Positions 10,667 to 23,218 of a DNA stretch of 64,000 bases are shown here, in pieces; the first letter of the stretch is position 1, and each line of letters begins with the position of its first letter. This DNA comes from Chloranthus sessilifolius. Taxonomy: Eukaryota; Streptophyta; Magnoliopsida; Chloranthales; Chloranthaceae. Made by a program: the position numbers and the translations under genes. The stretch is taken from assembly GCA_021018995.1 (NCBI GenBank), contig CM037586.1, forward strand, positions 7,290,328 to 7,354,327. The letters are read 5' to 3'. Below the pieces are notes generated by a model. The model made no database searches. It saw only the letters and a program-made list of their open reading frames with translations, and was not told the DNA's origin.

Positions 10667-13600
10667 TACCCTTTCTCTCACACATGGATTGACTGATATT
10701 TTGGGGACTTTCAAAACTGTAACAATCCTTTTTTATTTTTAAAACTTTTTGAAGTGATATAATGCTATAAAACTTTCTTTAAGTATTAACTTTCTTTTAA
10801 TTTTATCGTACCTCCATTCGCACCAACATGATTATTGAAAGCACCAACTTCGGAAACCCTTGATTGCTTTAGATTAGATGATGGAGATTACTTTTCACCC
10901 CAATCTTCCTCACAAAGGATCTTGAGATTTATTCCACATGGCATAGATACTTAAAAGTAGCCCAAAAATCATACGGTACACATTACGCTCAAATATGACT
11001 TTAAGGCTAATTTTTGGGATCTGTGATATGACTAATAAAAATCTTGTTCGTCTGATTGGAGGATCAGAGTCTCAAGATCTATTGTGTGTAAAATCAGGGC
11101 AAAATATAATCTTCATCATCTGATTCAAAGCCGTCCACTGATTTTAAGGGGTTTGGGATGTTAGTGCTTTCAATAAACCTCTTAGCACGAATACAGGTAC
11201 CCTTCTCTAAAAAAGTCTCCCATATTCCAAATAGGGGTATGCCACGGTTTTAAGTGCAGCAACTGTGCATGCTCCGTTTTTTCAAAACATAATTCGAATA
11301 TTCTATTATTAATAGTGATTGAGATCGAACGGTTAGAAGAAATGGGACCCACCAACTAGTGCAACCAGTTGGTGCTGTCTGATAAAAAATGTACGGAGAT
11401 GCAATTCAACTGAATTGAGTGCGTTGTGGATGGAGGTTTCCACATCCCATTATCTATGGTGGACGATTGTGGATGCAGATTTCCACATTCCACCAGAGGT
11501 GCCCAACAAGAATCCGTGGAAATCTGTGACTTAACCTAAGTGCAAGTTATCAAAATTGGTATCGGTCTCGGGTATCAGTTTGCCCGATGCCCGAGAACGA
11601 TACGGCTCGGCTGATACCATAGTCACAAATTTCTCCCAAGTTTCTTCGAAATTTACCGAAACAGGGGTCCGGTGAAACTTTCGGCGAAATTTTAATGATT
11701 TCTCCGAAATCAATGAAATTTCATTAATTTCCCCGAAATTAATTAATCTTTTCTAATTTTTGTCATTTTTTAAATATAAAATAAAATTTTTATGAAGTTT
11801 AAATATAATTTATATTTAATATTTTTTGTACTCCCCAAAATTTTTCCAAAAACTTTTCAAATTTTTCTCGAAGTTTATCTAAAATGACCCTCTACCGAAA
11901 TGTTGCCGAAAGCGAAATTTGTCACTATGGCCGATACCGATACGTATCGGCCTATTTTTTGAAAAAAAAGAAAAAGAAAAAGAAAAAGAAAATAGAGGCA
12001 AGATGTCAATGCGGGCTTTGGTATCGGTCCGTAAAAGATTAAATGGGTACCTTTGTTCGCGCCCACACTTTCTCTAAGAGTGCCCACTTCTCATACCCCT
12101 TTACAACGGTTGATTGCTTTGGATTAGGTGATGGAGATCGTGTTTCAGCCGGATCTCAATAAAATGGATCTTGAGGACATTTCTCACCTATCAGACAGTC
12201 AATTTGTTATTGAATGTGTCACAGATCCTCAAAAATTGGCTCTTCAATCATTTGACGTACACGCTCAAACATGATTTTAGGGCCATTTTTTAGGGATTTG
12301 AGACACATAGAATAAAAAATTGACCAGTTGATAGGTGCTCCATGAACTCAAGATCCATTGTGTAGAAAATCTGAGTGAAACACGATGTCCATTATCTGAT
12401 CCGAAGCAATCAACGGGTTTGAAGGGGTCTAGGACATGTTTGCTTTCAGTGAACGTGTGGTTGTGATCAGAGATACCCATAATTAAAAACACTAAATGCT
12501 CGACAATTAGCTCTCTTTTCCAAGCACCTGCCTAGCGCGTCTTCTCATACCAGCTGCCTGCCTGACGCGTCTTCTTATGCTAGCTGCCTGCCTGACGCAT
12601 CTCCTCACCCATACGAACAACCGAACAAGTGCATGTGCACAGGGAGAAATACGGGCAGTGTGTCGGTAGATGGTTGATACGTTTCCGAGCCTATACACAT
12701 CGGTTTGCGTAAGTGGCAAAAATGGGATACCAAATTTTGTATACATGTGAACTCCAATAGGTATCTCAAATTTTACTTTTTAATATATTTATTATATAAA
12801 TTTATTGGTAAATTAAGATTGTAAATAAAATAAAATATATATTTATTCAAAATTTGGGATATGACACCTAGAAATGAGATGAACGTTGGAGTTGATGGAT
12901 ACTAGCTGTTTGGGAGTCCATGTAGCACAACCGAGAAATCTCTTGGAGATGCTCTAAAGAGTGGCACACTTTAGGCTTTATCTAAGCCTACGGGGAGCTA
13001 AAGAGCAGGACACTGGGCTTTATCTAAACCCTATGGGGAGCCGTTAGGGCTATCAACAGTCCTGTGAGGCTGGGCTCAAGTTAAGCTTTTTAAAGGCTAG
13101 GCCCAAACCTAGCTCGCATACAAAATGGGGCCATGTTAGGCTCAAGTGCTTTCGGGCTCGAGCCAATTATTTAACCCGGAACTCAATCCAAGTCGGTTCA
13201 GACCGGGCTGGATTCGCTTAATATTTCGGGCTTGGCCTAGCTTAGGCCAAATTTTATTCAGCACAATTATCTTTTACCCTAAAATTTAGGTCCTCAGCTG
13301 GACTGGATTTGAAAGCGGGCTGGAATTGCCCCGACTGCTTTCGGGCTGAGATTTATTATTTAAGGCCAAACTCGACCCAAATTGACCAGGGTCAGGTTTA
13401 AGCCTGACCCATTAATGAACAAACCTATTTCCTTGAGTGCATTTCGTTGGTTATTTGACAATTATAAATAAAAAAACAAATAAATAAGACCTATGTCCCT
13501 AAACCATTACTTGCACACGCTTTTTAAGTGATTGAATTGAGGTTAAAGAAAGACTTTCTATTTTAGGGATATGTGACATGTGAAAATGCAATCTAGGTCA

Positions 13601-13960
13601 TCTGATTTAAGATTGGAGTAAAACACAATATTTATCATATGATCTATTATTGTCAACCGTTGAATCAAATAATAGCCTTTGATTATATTTAATCACATGA
13701 TGAAGATTATATTTCATGTTAATCTTATCCACTAAGGATTTATAGATCATGAACTTTAAATCAGACGACCCAGATTACGTTTCACATGTCACATGTTCCT
13801 AACGTACAAAATCTTTTTTTAAGCTCAGTGCAATCACTTAAAAAGCTAGTGCACTTAATGGCTCCCTTTCCTATAATAGGAAGTCTTTCTTCAACCTCGG
13901 TGCAATCACTTAAAAGCAAGTAATAGCCATCCGATTAATGCACTTCTTTTCTAAACATTG
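10667..13960. other. No gene seen; diverged MITE remnants and short tandem repeats
   Basis: Contents: two diverged palindromic family copies (about 10820-11200 and 12040-12480); a mixed ATTTCGG/GATAC element pair at about 11540-12020, where one MITE appears inserted in another; three tandem units near 36 bp at about 12525-12630 (CTGCCTGCCTGACGCGTCTTC); a GGGCTCAAGCCT-type low-complexity region at about 13060-13420; and an imperfect inverted repeat at about 13503-13925. None of the ORFs shows a domain. Confidence 0.5.
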
Positions 13961-13963
13961 ATT

Positions 13964-13968
<5 letters not shown>

Positions 13969-14005
<37 letters not shown>
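13969..14005. repeat. (TC)n microsatellite
   Basis: Uninterrupted TC dinucleotides of about 37 bp. Confidence 0.95.
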
Positions 14006-14007
<2 letters not shown>

Positions 14008-14738
14008 GTTTAATGAATGAAAGAGTGGAACACAAAACTATCCCTATCGTGTGATTCAAAGCAATCAATGATTTTCAATGTAGGTGCTCTTAATGAGATA
14101 CCCTTGATCTTAAACATAACAATGAAGGATCTAACCCAATCATAGACAGGGGCAAAGCCACATCCGGGCAAGGAAGGCAACTGATTCTCCCATTATTGAA
14201 AAATACTTAAAAGGTTTGTATATATATTTACAGCTCAATACTCTTCCTTCTCAACACAGTTTCATATATTTAAACCATTGACTGCTTTGACTTAGATGAT
14301 GGGAATCATTTTTTACCTTAAACTTTGAAAGATTAGATATTGAGATCATGAGCCTATGATCGAATGGTAAAATTTTGATTACATGTGGCACATATTCCAA
14401 AAATGAATATAATCATAGGCGTACATTAAATGTGTTCTCAAATCAAAATTTGAGATATGTGGTGCGTGGAATTTAAATCTGACCATATGATAGTAGGCCC
14501 ATAATCTCAATAGCTATTGTGTCAAAGATTGCAAAGAAAAAATGATCTCTGTCATCTTACTTAAATCAATAGAGAACATTTTGGAGAATTGATGGATCAA
14601 ATGAATATTTAATGTGAAGTTCGATGGTTCATCCATTCAAGGAATTTTACCAAAATTTGATTAATTCAAGGAATTTTCCAACCGAGTGAAAGTTAAGTAA
14701 CAGGACAGTGTTATCTAAAGGACAAATTTTATAAAAAC

Positions 14739-14870
14739 AAAGTGTAGGTTGTTGATGTGGAGTAACGTAATTGGCTGCAAGTGTGGTGGGATTCAATTAA
14801 TGTAAGTTAGTGCAGTCAATCACATTGCGTCATGTTAGCCGCCTGCACTTTGTTCTCACCAAATTTGTCC
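14739..14870. repeat. About 130 bp palindromic repeat, CAAAGTGCAGGC family
   Basis: The ends are AACAAAGTGTAGGTTGTTGATG and, in reverse complement, GAACAAAGTGCAGGCGGC. ATTGGCTGCAAGTGTGGTGG in the middle is shared with copies at about 7420-7550 and 45565-45690. All three are short inverted-repeat units with no coding potential. Confidence 0.55.
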
Positions 14871-14924
14871 TACGATTATAATTTGGGAAATTTACGGGAT
14901 CGAACTTGTCAAATACACCTTTCC

Positions 14925-15440
14925 TGTTAGAGACCCTATATTTCACCATTACCCAAACTGACCAGCTCCAAGCCGAGCCAATTCCAACTAGCACAAAATG
15001 TTAGAAATACCCCTTCTAACACTTTTTTTGGTTCTACATAGTTTAAAATTTTAAATGTTTGTACTTTTTTATATTTACGGGATGTGAAACGAGATCTATG
15101 CCATTTGATTTGAAGGCTACAATAAAAAATCGATAGTGCCAAAGATAGACATAAAAAAATGGCGATATCACCTCTTAAAAAAATAAAAATAAATAAAAAA
15201 TAAAAAATTGGTTAAAAAGACGATTTCGTCTATCTTTCGTGCCAATTTTTGGCACCATCGATATTTATATTGTGGCTTTTAAATCAGACGCCATAGATGT
15301 GGTTTCATATTGTGTATATATAAAAAAGTGCAATTTTTAAAATTTTAAACTATGTAGAACGATAAAAATGTTAAAAAGGGTATTTAAGACTTTTCCTACT
15401 ACCTGGAACTGACTTGACTTAAAGCTGGTCCGTTTGGATA
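14925..15440. repeat. Imperfect palindrome about 500 bp (MITE-like)
   Basis: The left half contains GTTCTACATAGTTTAAAATT and GCCATTTGATTTGAAGGC; the right half contains the complements (AATTTTAAACTATGTAGAAC, GCTTTTAAATCAGACGCC). The centre is an A-rich stretch near 15180. AGCTGGTCAG-type words lie at both edges. Confidence 0.6.
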
Positions 15441-15765
15441 AAGCTGGTCGGCTTAAAGCTGGTCAGCTAAGTAATATGAGTTGAGCTAGTGTACGTTTGT
15501 GCAACACTTATTACAATCATAACAATTTGAAACAATTATCAAATTTTTTTTTAAAATAAAAAGAAAATTTGGAAATTTTATGGATGCGACCAATGATTGA
15601 TGTAAAGTTCAACAGATCATGTAGGCTAAGAATTTTACCAAATTTTGATTAAGTCAGAGAATTTTGCGGGAAAGTGGAAGATGAGTAGTAAGAGTTGAGC
15701 TGGCTCATAATGCCCACCAACAAGTCACCCACTAAGCCCTAAACCCTAAGTCAAAATGGATTGAT

Positions 15766-16025
15766 GAGTTGAGGAACCCATTTCTACTTTGTTGGGTACG
15801 AGGTTTACAATAGCTGGGGCCCAAAAGAGATGATGAGGAACCCATTTCCACTTTGTTGGGTACGAGGTTGACAATAAGCAAGCCAGCCACTTTAAGAGTA
15901 CCCTAAACCCATTTCCACTTTAAGAGTACCTTTTAATCTACCCAAGGAATCTTTGAGTTCAGCTCAGCCAAAACTTTAAGAGTACCTTTTAATCTACCCA
16001 AGGAATCTTTGAGTTCAGCTCATGC
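15766..16025. repeat. Local tandem duplications
   Basis: GGAACCCATTTCYACTTTGT with the following GGGTACGAGGTT occurs at about 15772 and 15836. ACTTTAAGAGTACCTTTTAA with the following ACCCAAGGAATC occurs at about 15918 and 15974, 57 bp apart. The second pair duplicates the edge of the palindromic family copy at 15950-16380. Confidence 0.75.
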
Positions 16026-16990
16026 CTAAACACATTCACTGGATTGAATCAGACGATGAAAATTATTTTTCGTTCCAATCTTTCACATGAGATTATGGGC
16101 ATACCATCAACAATCATTTTCTTATTTCATGCGATACACGCCCAAAAAAGTGAACTTAAAATTAGTTTTAAGCTTTCATGTGATGTTACGGTCATTTTTT
16201 TGAGATGTGTGCTATGTGAAATAAAACACTAACCGTCTAATGGTACACTCATGATCTCAAGATCCATTGTGTGAAAGATTTGGAAGATAAACAATCTCCA
16301 TCGTGTGAATCAACGTAGTCAATGGGCTTCAGCATAGGTGGACTCAAAGATTCGGTGGGTGAATTTAAAGGTACTCAAACTTTATACCCTAGTCTTCAAC
16401 GTTGACCTAGGGTTTATAACCATCATCGACAATTCACGATGATGAGGATCCCATTTCAACTCAGCTCCTTACAAGATTGAATTTGGCCTAAACCCTAAAC
16501 CTTATTTCATTGTAGGTTGGAATCGAACCCGTTAATTAGATGGACCCCGATATCTCAAGCATATTTGCGATGGGGTAGCTCTGTTCGTACTCATGCGTTC
16601 TCTGAAAGCGCCCACGTGTGCAACCCCTTAAAAGTTGCTGATTGGATCGGAACGAATGATGGAGATCGTGTTTCAACCTGATCTTCCCCACAATGGATCT
16701 CAAGACTATGTCTCAACTATCAAATGGTCGGTTTTGGATCCCATATGTCACAAATCCCCATAAAGTGCACCTTGTGTGTAATGACATACATCACACTCAA
16801 ACGTGCTTTTAGGGCCATATCTTGGAGATTTGTTACATGGTGAATGAAAAACTTTCCGTCTGATAAGTGCGGCATAGTCTCAAGATTCATTGTGTGGAAG
16901 ATGGGGATGAAAAAAATCTCCATCGTCTGATCCAATCTAATGAATAGGTTTTAAGGGGTCTCTGACGTAGGTGCTGGTGCGGTTATAGCT
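15950..16990. repeat. Two copies of the palindromic GTACCTTTAAATCCACC family
   Basis: Copy one runs about 15950-16380 and is well preserved (TTCCAATCTTTCACATGAGA / its complement, ending GGTGAATTTAAAGGTACTC). A more diverged copy runs about 16560-16990. The ORFs here (16044-16232, 16720-16935) lie wholly in the palindromes and are not genes. Confidence 0.6.
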
Positions 16991-17158
16991 AGCCTTTGCG
17001 ATCCGCTAGGTCAGGTCAGCACTTCCATATCGCATAAGTGGCAAGGGTCAAGGTCGATTGATGTAAGAGTTAGTATAGGGTTACTAATTTGTTCACTATA
17101 GGTTTAATATCCTCAGGAGAAAATGGTCCAACTAATTTGTTCACTCTGGGGTTAATTT

Positions 17159-17341
17159 CACTACAAAAAATAAGACTATTAGCGGCAGTTTTTTTTAATA
17201 AAAAACTGCAGCTATTAGTCCTGTCGCTACAAAAAACTGCCGTTACAAAAATAATAGCGGCAGTTTTTTGTAGCGACAGGACTAATAGCGGCAATTTTTT
17301 ATTAAAAAAAACTGCCTCTAATAGACTTATTTTTTGTAGTG
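17159..17341. mobile_element. Short non-autonomous CACTA element (MITE), 183 bp
   Basis: It starts CACTACAAAAAATAAGACTA and ends TTATTTTTTGTAGTG, so its terminal inverted repeats match closely. The centre is itself a palindrome around TAATAGCGGCAGTTTTTTGT. The flanking triplets (TTT left, TAA right) do not match, so the target duplication has decayed or the end has shifted. No coding capacity. Confidence 0.7.
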
Positions 17342-17517
17342 TAATGACTTCATCAGAAAATAGTCAAACTTTGAAAGTTCCCATCTATTTTAAGCATGGA
17401 AATCAGTGAAAATATACTTTTAACCATTTTAGCATAAGGAGATTGACCTCTTCACACTTGAAAGTGAACCACTTGATTATCTTATACCAACTCTTCTAAC
17501 CATTGCTTCTCGCCAGC

Positions 17518-17757
17518 AAGGTATCAAACTCGGTATTGGTATCGGGTACCAGTCCATGGAGGACCGATATGAATCGGCTGATATCGAGTTGATTTGGTGT
17601 TACTTAAAAAATAAAAAATTTTAATAAGAAAATAGAGGTATCGGCCGATACACAATACGGGCCCGTACTGGTCAATACCGATATCAATACCCGAGTTGAT
17701 ACGTGATATGTATCGGCGCCGATCCGTAGCGGTTTGCAAAAAAACTGACACATATCG
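17518..17757. repeat. GATAC-rich MITE (CAAGGTATC family) abutting the copia remnant
   Basis: It starts GCAAGGTATCAAACTCGGTA and carries GATAC/GTATCGG words up to the point where copia RNase H coding sequence begins (on the minus strand the copia frame runs out after ...AAKDSQSDTY). The copia element therefore lost its 3' end at this MITE or by a deletion here. Confidence 0.6.
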
Positions 17758-18204
17758 CTAATACGTATCACTCTGACTGTCCTTAGCTGCTTCTGTAACC
17801 GCTATATACTTTGCCTCTGTAGTTGACAACACAGTTATCCCTTGGAGCATTGATTTCCAACTGATTGCTCTACCTACCAAGATAAATACGTACTCTGTGA
17901 TTGACATTCTTCTGTTAAGGTTACCGGCATGGTCGGAATCGACATAACCGTAGAGATCCATCTCCACCCACCGAGTGACTTTCCTGATGTAGTTATTTAT
18001 GAATGACACAAAATAGTTGACTTTCCAGTAGAGAAATTGACTTTCTCCTACTTCCCGAAGATGTAATCTTCACATAAATTTAGCTTAGAAGTTTGAATGT
18101 CAGAAATTGTTTTATTCTTTATGAGCTCTGTTAGTCCATGTTCACTTATGCGACTAAGTCTCTTGTGTCATAAATCAGATAGATTCTTGTAATATTTCGT
18201 AGCT
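17758..18204 (-). pseudogene. Ty1/copia polyprotein remnant, part 2: GAG-pre-integrase and RNase H
   Basis: Read on the minus strand from 18204, the frame gives HKRLSRISEHGLTELIKN, then a C-x-x-Y-I-F-G-K segment and FSTGK, which I recognise as the GAG-pre-integrase domain of copia elements. It is broken by a TGA at 18168-18170, where the family has Trp, and by a TAG at 18048-18050. It then jumps straight to copia RNase H (YGYVDSDHAGNLNRRMSITE, LSTTEAKYIAVTEAAKD) at 18009-17758. Integrase core and reverse transcriptase are absent, so a large internal deletion precedes or accompanies decay. It continues from the part at 26688-27561; the two halves are separated by the CACTA element. Confidence 0.85.
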
Positions 18205-18549
18205 CACTACAAAAATATCTTTTATTGGAGACGGATATTAGAGACGGCTTTTAGAGATAGTATCCAATAACCTTTTATTAGAGACGGCCTTTTTAAAAGT
18301 CGTCTCCACTAATTGCATTCTATACGTCTCCCGATATAAAATGATACATGGAGACTACTTTAACTGTCTCCATATGTATGAGATGGGTGGAACCTTTACG
18401 GTCGACTCGAAAGGCCGTCTCTGAAAGTGACGCTCAGATCAATAGGGATTCACTCGACCGCAGCATCTCGATGAACGCTCTCTCTCTCTCTCTATCTCTA
18501 AATGTGCCTAATCTGTCTCTCTCTCTTCCTATATAAATAGGAAATTAGA

Positions 18550-19275
18550 AAAAACTCAGCCATTTCATCGAGAGAAATTCGAACTCATGTGGTCTTCTCG
18601 GCTAGTCTCTCCTTTCTCTTCCCCAGAATCTGAATAAACTCAAAAATCCATAGATTTTGCTTCTATTCTCAACTCAGATCTGAGCATTTTCACTTCGATC
18701 CTTGCTCCCATAAAGAGATTTTAGCATTTTTCACCTCGAACCGTGCTAGGGTTTGAGACGATCGAAATCGGTTTGAGCTAGGGTTTGAGAAGAAGCGTTT
18801 GAGCTAGGATTTGAAAGGATCAAAATCGGTTTGAGCTGAATCGATCGGGTTTGCGCGAAGCCGTTTGAGCCCAACAAGATTCCACTGTCCACAAATTCAT
18901 CTATTCGATTTTGGTTTTTCAGATCTTCCGAATTCGATTGTCCACAAATCCATCTCTGAAACCCTACTTTTTCACCATTTTTTGTGTTGTAGAAACCGAG
19001 CTTGTTCATCAGATCTCTCAATGGTGGCATTTGAACCCTAGTTTTTGCACTAAATCTCAACATGGAGGCTTTGATTTTTGAAGATCCATAGATTTTTTAG
19101 ATTTTTTTTTGTGAGAAAAAAAGATGGAGAGTTTTAGTGCAGAAGATCTATCTATGATCGGGGGAATAGCGCGGTTTCGCTTCTGCATTCGTTTATTCCG
19201 CCGCATTGGTTGCCGTTTTCAATCGTGGGGCGCGCAGAAATGGACGCTTTCGAGGACTCTTATAGTCAGTAAGTG
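18550..19275 (+). other. Possible captured promoter/5' UTR segment inside CACTA 1
   Basis: CT-rich leader-like sequence (TCTCTCTCTC near 18480-18520, then GAACCCTAG/CTAGGGTTTGAG words) is followed by MDAFEDSYSQ and a GTAAGT-like donor near 19270. It may be the first exon of a captured gene, but I cannot assign it. The ORF on the minus strand (18746-19063) has no recognisable motif. Confidence 0.3.
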
Positions 19276-19879
19276 TTATTTGATTCTTTTGGGTTCTTAA
19301 GTTTCTTTGAAATCCCTGTTATTTGATTTTTATAGTATGTCATGAGAAAAAAATTAAACGATCCTAGCATTTTACAGAATCAGATCTACTTGCTGTTTAA
19401 GTTTTTTAAAAATGCATGATCTGTTATGTTTCAAGATCTTGAAGCCAATAGTTGTTGAATGCTGCATTTATTGTCTATTGGCTTTTTAATAAATTCTTTT
19501 TGGGCAATTATTCATCTGGAGCTGATTTTTCAATGAGATAAAGAAAAATAGTAGAGATGAATTTCGTTTGAAGATCTTTTAGCCAATAGTTGTTGAACTC
19601 TGCATTGTTGACGCCAATAGTTGTTGAACTCTGCATTGTTGAAGGTTAATTTTATCAAGCACTTTTCAGCTGCAAAATCTTGTGAAAACTAACCTCAACA
19701 GATTTCAAGCTCACAAGAATTTGTAACAACCATTTTTGATGGGATATAGTGGCTAAAAGTCACTTCAACGTGATCCATCACGCTTGTTGTTGCAATATTT
19801 GCTTACTGCTGGTTTCTGTCCCATTAAATAATCTCTTCTTCATACTAGTTTTTTTTAACACTAGAATACACTTTCACCC

Positions 19880-20690
19880 AAGGCCTCTTCTAGTTTTAGC
19901 TCTGATTGTCGGCTCATTGGTGGAATTTTGCATTGCTGTCTTTGATCTAGTGTGGGGGTTCTTGCTGAGCATTAATCGTTTATTTGCACTTTGCAAGACA
20001 TTTGTCTCCTCTTAATGTGTGGATGATGATTTGATCCATAGTCACAAAATTCTATGATTTTTTTGAAAAAAAAAACACTAAAATCTCTATTTAAGGTGTG
20101 CCGAAATTTTCCAAATTTAATTGAGACATATCATGCATATAAATTTCTATGGTTACATGGATTATGTAATTAGAGATGTATCAAACAACTTATAGTTTTT
20201 TGTTTTTAAAAATTTTATAAAAAGCATTATTTCTAACTTGGAATATATTATAATGCATTTTTATATTTTTATTTTTTATCTTATTGAATTGGCCCCATGC
20301 CGAATTATTGTCATATCTGATTTTGTGACTATGTTTTGATCCATGTTCTGATCCACAGTTGACTGCTGCCCACTGGGAAGGCAGTGGTGTGGTGTCCTTC
20401 TAGTCCTGGTTTCGTTTAGCGTAACTTCAATGTAAGTGCTTTAGTCAACCTCTTCTAGTTTTAGCTCTGATTGTCGGCTCATTGGTGGAATTTTGCATTG
20501 CTGTCTTTGATCTAGTGTGGCGGTTCTTGCTGAGCATTAATCGTTTATTTGCACTTTGCAAAACATTTGTCTCCTCTTAATGTGTGGATGATGATTTGAT
20601 CCATAGTCACAAAATTCTATGATTTTTTTGAAAAAAAAAAATACTAAAATTTCTATTTAAGGTGTGCCGAATTTTTCCAAATCCCTAGGG
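19880..20690. repeat. Direct duplication of about 235 bp inside CACTA 1
   Basis: The segment at about 19885-20120 (TCTTCTAGTTTTAGCTCTGA ... GGTGTGCCGAA) recurs at about 20450-20675 with very few changes. Between the copies lies AT-rich DNA with a GGCCCCATGCCGAATT word. High identity implies a duplication younger than most features around it. The 88-codon ORF at 19749-20015 runs into the first copy and is not supported as a gene. Confidence 0.85.
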
Positions 20691-20775
20691 TGGCCTCAAG
20701 GGTGGATTCGAACTCAGGTCTCCCGCTTCCTACAAGGTGCACGGCCATCACACCAAACCCCTTGAGGTTTAATAT
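20688..20775 (-). repeat. Possible tRNA-derived SINE remnant
   Basis: On the minus strand GAGTTCGAATCC resembles a pol III B box, and about 35 nt upstream lies TTTGGTGTGATGGCC, a weak A box. It is short and has no clear tail or target duplication. Two other tRNA-like fragments in the window (near 24479 and 34706) show the same architecture. Confidence 0.3.
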
Positions 20776-21666
20776 CACCTTTCAAGCTGGTGATCTTTCG
20801 AATCTAAGCTATCAATAGCTTGCCTAATAGTGTAATTTTCTGTGCCCATTACTCCCACTCATGTTGTGTGCTATTTATATTTGGTCATGGCCGTTCTCCC
20901 ACATGCTTACTGACACTAGCTCGTAATCGTACTTACTACCTCCGATCTGCGCTTGATTTTGCCATCTTATGTTCTCAAGTTCCATCTTCAGTTCATTGGT
21001 AATTACTTATTTTAATGCTGATTCAGATGGTTTTCCTTCCTCTTGTCAATTGCAATTATGTCTTTCTCGGAAGAATAAGGTGCAAAAGATTGCTTCTAAA
21101 ATTCATTCTGAAGGCAATCATGGTTGTCGTGGCTAGCTCCGCGATAAGTTCACGTAGTATCTCTTTCCTGAATTTTTTTAAGATTTCAATTTGCAAACAC
21201 ACCTAAAAAATAAACAATTAAAAATATATGTAGTAAAATAAAACCGAATTGGAAATCTTAGGAAGCTAATTGGGGAACCTACTTGTTAAAACTTACAATG
21301 ATGACTCTGAAAAGTCTTAATTTCCTATATGTGATATTATATAAATTGTTTTCAAGAACCTAGGCTGTTTCATTTATAACTTACTAAACTTTATACAATT
21401 TTTCCTAAAAAGCAACTCATTTACTTTATTGAAACCTGTGCACACTTTGATGGTATTAGGTGGTGTATTTGCTAAAGTTTTTTTTTTAATTCTGTGGAGT
21501 TTTTTCCTCAAAATCGAGGATGATATTTTAGATAAGTTAGATTTCTTGATTTTAACATGTGAAATTTCTATTCTACATTGTTGTTGATATATTATCACTC
21601 TAATTTTTGAATCGATAATTGTAATTTGTATTTGATAATGCTTTCTGATCACTTATTTTCATTCAG

Positions 21667-22891
21667 GGTAGCCTATAACTGGATCACAAAGTTTCTTGCA
21701 CTTGGTTGTTATGCCATGTTACTTATGCCAGGCTTTCTTCAGGGTGCGTATTTGTCAAGGTCTCTTATTCCAAACATGTTTGATGCCTTAATATTTAACA
21801 AATTAGTCCTCCATGACTGAGATTTAAGATGAAAATCTCAGTATCAGTCTCGGCATCGGTCTATGCCATTACCAAGACAACGTCTCGGGTATCAGCTATA
21901 CAATATGCAAAGTAAATGTATTGGGCGATACTAGAGACGATACATTTCTCTCAGGTGGCTTTGATCATGCAATGGACCACCCGATATGTCTTGGTATCGT
22001 CCAGGATTTTTATCTATCGAGTGCGTTTTAAGGCACTTACCTACTTGAACTTCATATATGTTGTAGTATTAATTCTTTTGTGACTGTAGGGTTAGTCGCA
22101 AGCTATCTAACTCGAGATTGGTATCGGAATCGGGTATTGGTCCATGGAGCTCCCGATACATCTCGACCAATACATGCCCGTATCGGCCGATACTGATACA
22201 ACTCCCCCGATACTGGTATCAAGGGGGTATTGGTATCGGTTTCCGGCGAATTCGATCTGTATCGGTAACGGCCGAGTTTTAGGCGAGACATGTTTCGATG
22301 ATGGATTGCCACTTGAACAATTTAGATTGTTCATAGATGTGCGCCACTGCCACATGACACAATAGTATACCACATTTTAATGGTGTAAGATCATTTGAAC
22401 ATCATTTTGGTGTTTTAATGTCGGCTAGGGACTCAGGAACCATTATCCCTTGGATGAATTGAACTTGGCCAGCAGAATTTTCATGGTTTCGAGGATGGTA
22501 TTAAAACTCGGCAGATACCGATACATGTCGGTTTCGTCAAGAACCGATACCACTATGATACAAGTATTGGTATCAGTATCGACCGATATTGTCTCGGTAT
22601 CGGCCGATACTGACCGATACGAAACATTTTTTCTTTTTTTTTTTAACTTTGATTATTAGGTGAGCTTTTAAGCTTGATATCCTTTATTGTGGTTATGAAA
22701 TTTTCAGCGAAAGATTTAGATCTCAGACTAGTGAATGACATGATCAGATGAATTCAATATAAATTTATTTATTACTTATTTGCTCATTTATTCTTGTGAG
22801 TTTGCTGTCAAAGGTACAAAGCATGGGGAGCTCTTCTAGGGCAACAGTTAGCTGAAAGAGACATCATCGTGGCATGCATAGACTACAAGTG
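21667..22891 (+). pseudogene. Captured fragment of isoprenylcysteine alpha-carbonyl methylesterase (ICME)
   Basis: Two exon-like pieces. The first (21667-21743, after an ATTCAG acceptor) reads VAYNWITKFLALGCYAMLL then MPGFLQ, the membrane-anchoring part that precedes the catalytic domain. The second (about 22814-22891, after an AAAG acceptor) reads [18 protein letters not shown] then VACIDYK, the oxyanion-region start of the alpha/beta hydrolase. In the family the exons between them carry the conserved GYYYFFSSQ and HGGAW-type segments; these are missing here, and GATAC MITEs lie in the gap. The catalytic Ser/Asp/His part is absent. The family demethylates prenylated proteins at the endomembrane. 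As a fragment in a transposon it cannot make an enzyme. The identity is from remembered motifs. Confidence 0.7.
22100..22640. repeat. Two GATAC-rich MITE copies within CACTA 1
   Basis: Copies at about 22110-22280 and 22495-22630, both full of CGATAC/GTATCGG words (CAGATACCGATACATGTCGG; TATCGGCCGATAC). A further diverged copy may lie at 21835-22010. They separate the two ICME exon pieces, so they either entered the transposon after capture or came with the intron. ORFs on both strands across them are artefacts. Confidence 0.6.
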
Positions 22892-23218
22892 TTTTCTCTT
22901 AATTCCGGAGTGATCATATCGTAGATTTGTAGTCTATCATACTTTGCACTTGTGTTTGATATACTTGTATAATAACATATAACTCACACCAAGGTTTAAA
23001 ACTCAATCAGGTGAGCTTGTTATTAGGGCTGCAAATGTGTCGGGATTGACTTGATGGATCGAGTGACCTGACTCACCGCAGGTTGAGTTTCCTGGATTAT
23101 AGAACCAAACTCGATCCGATCCAACTGGATTCCCTATCTTATATTTTAGCGCAACCTGACCTGACCCGGCCCGAGCTTTTTACTTTTTTGGGTCGGACCG
23201 TGTCCGGTTGAGGCCTGA

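Noticed and set aside
17089..17409. 106-codon ORF
   Set aside because: It runs through the palindromic CACTA MITE at 17159-17341; both strands give similar false proteins.
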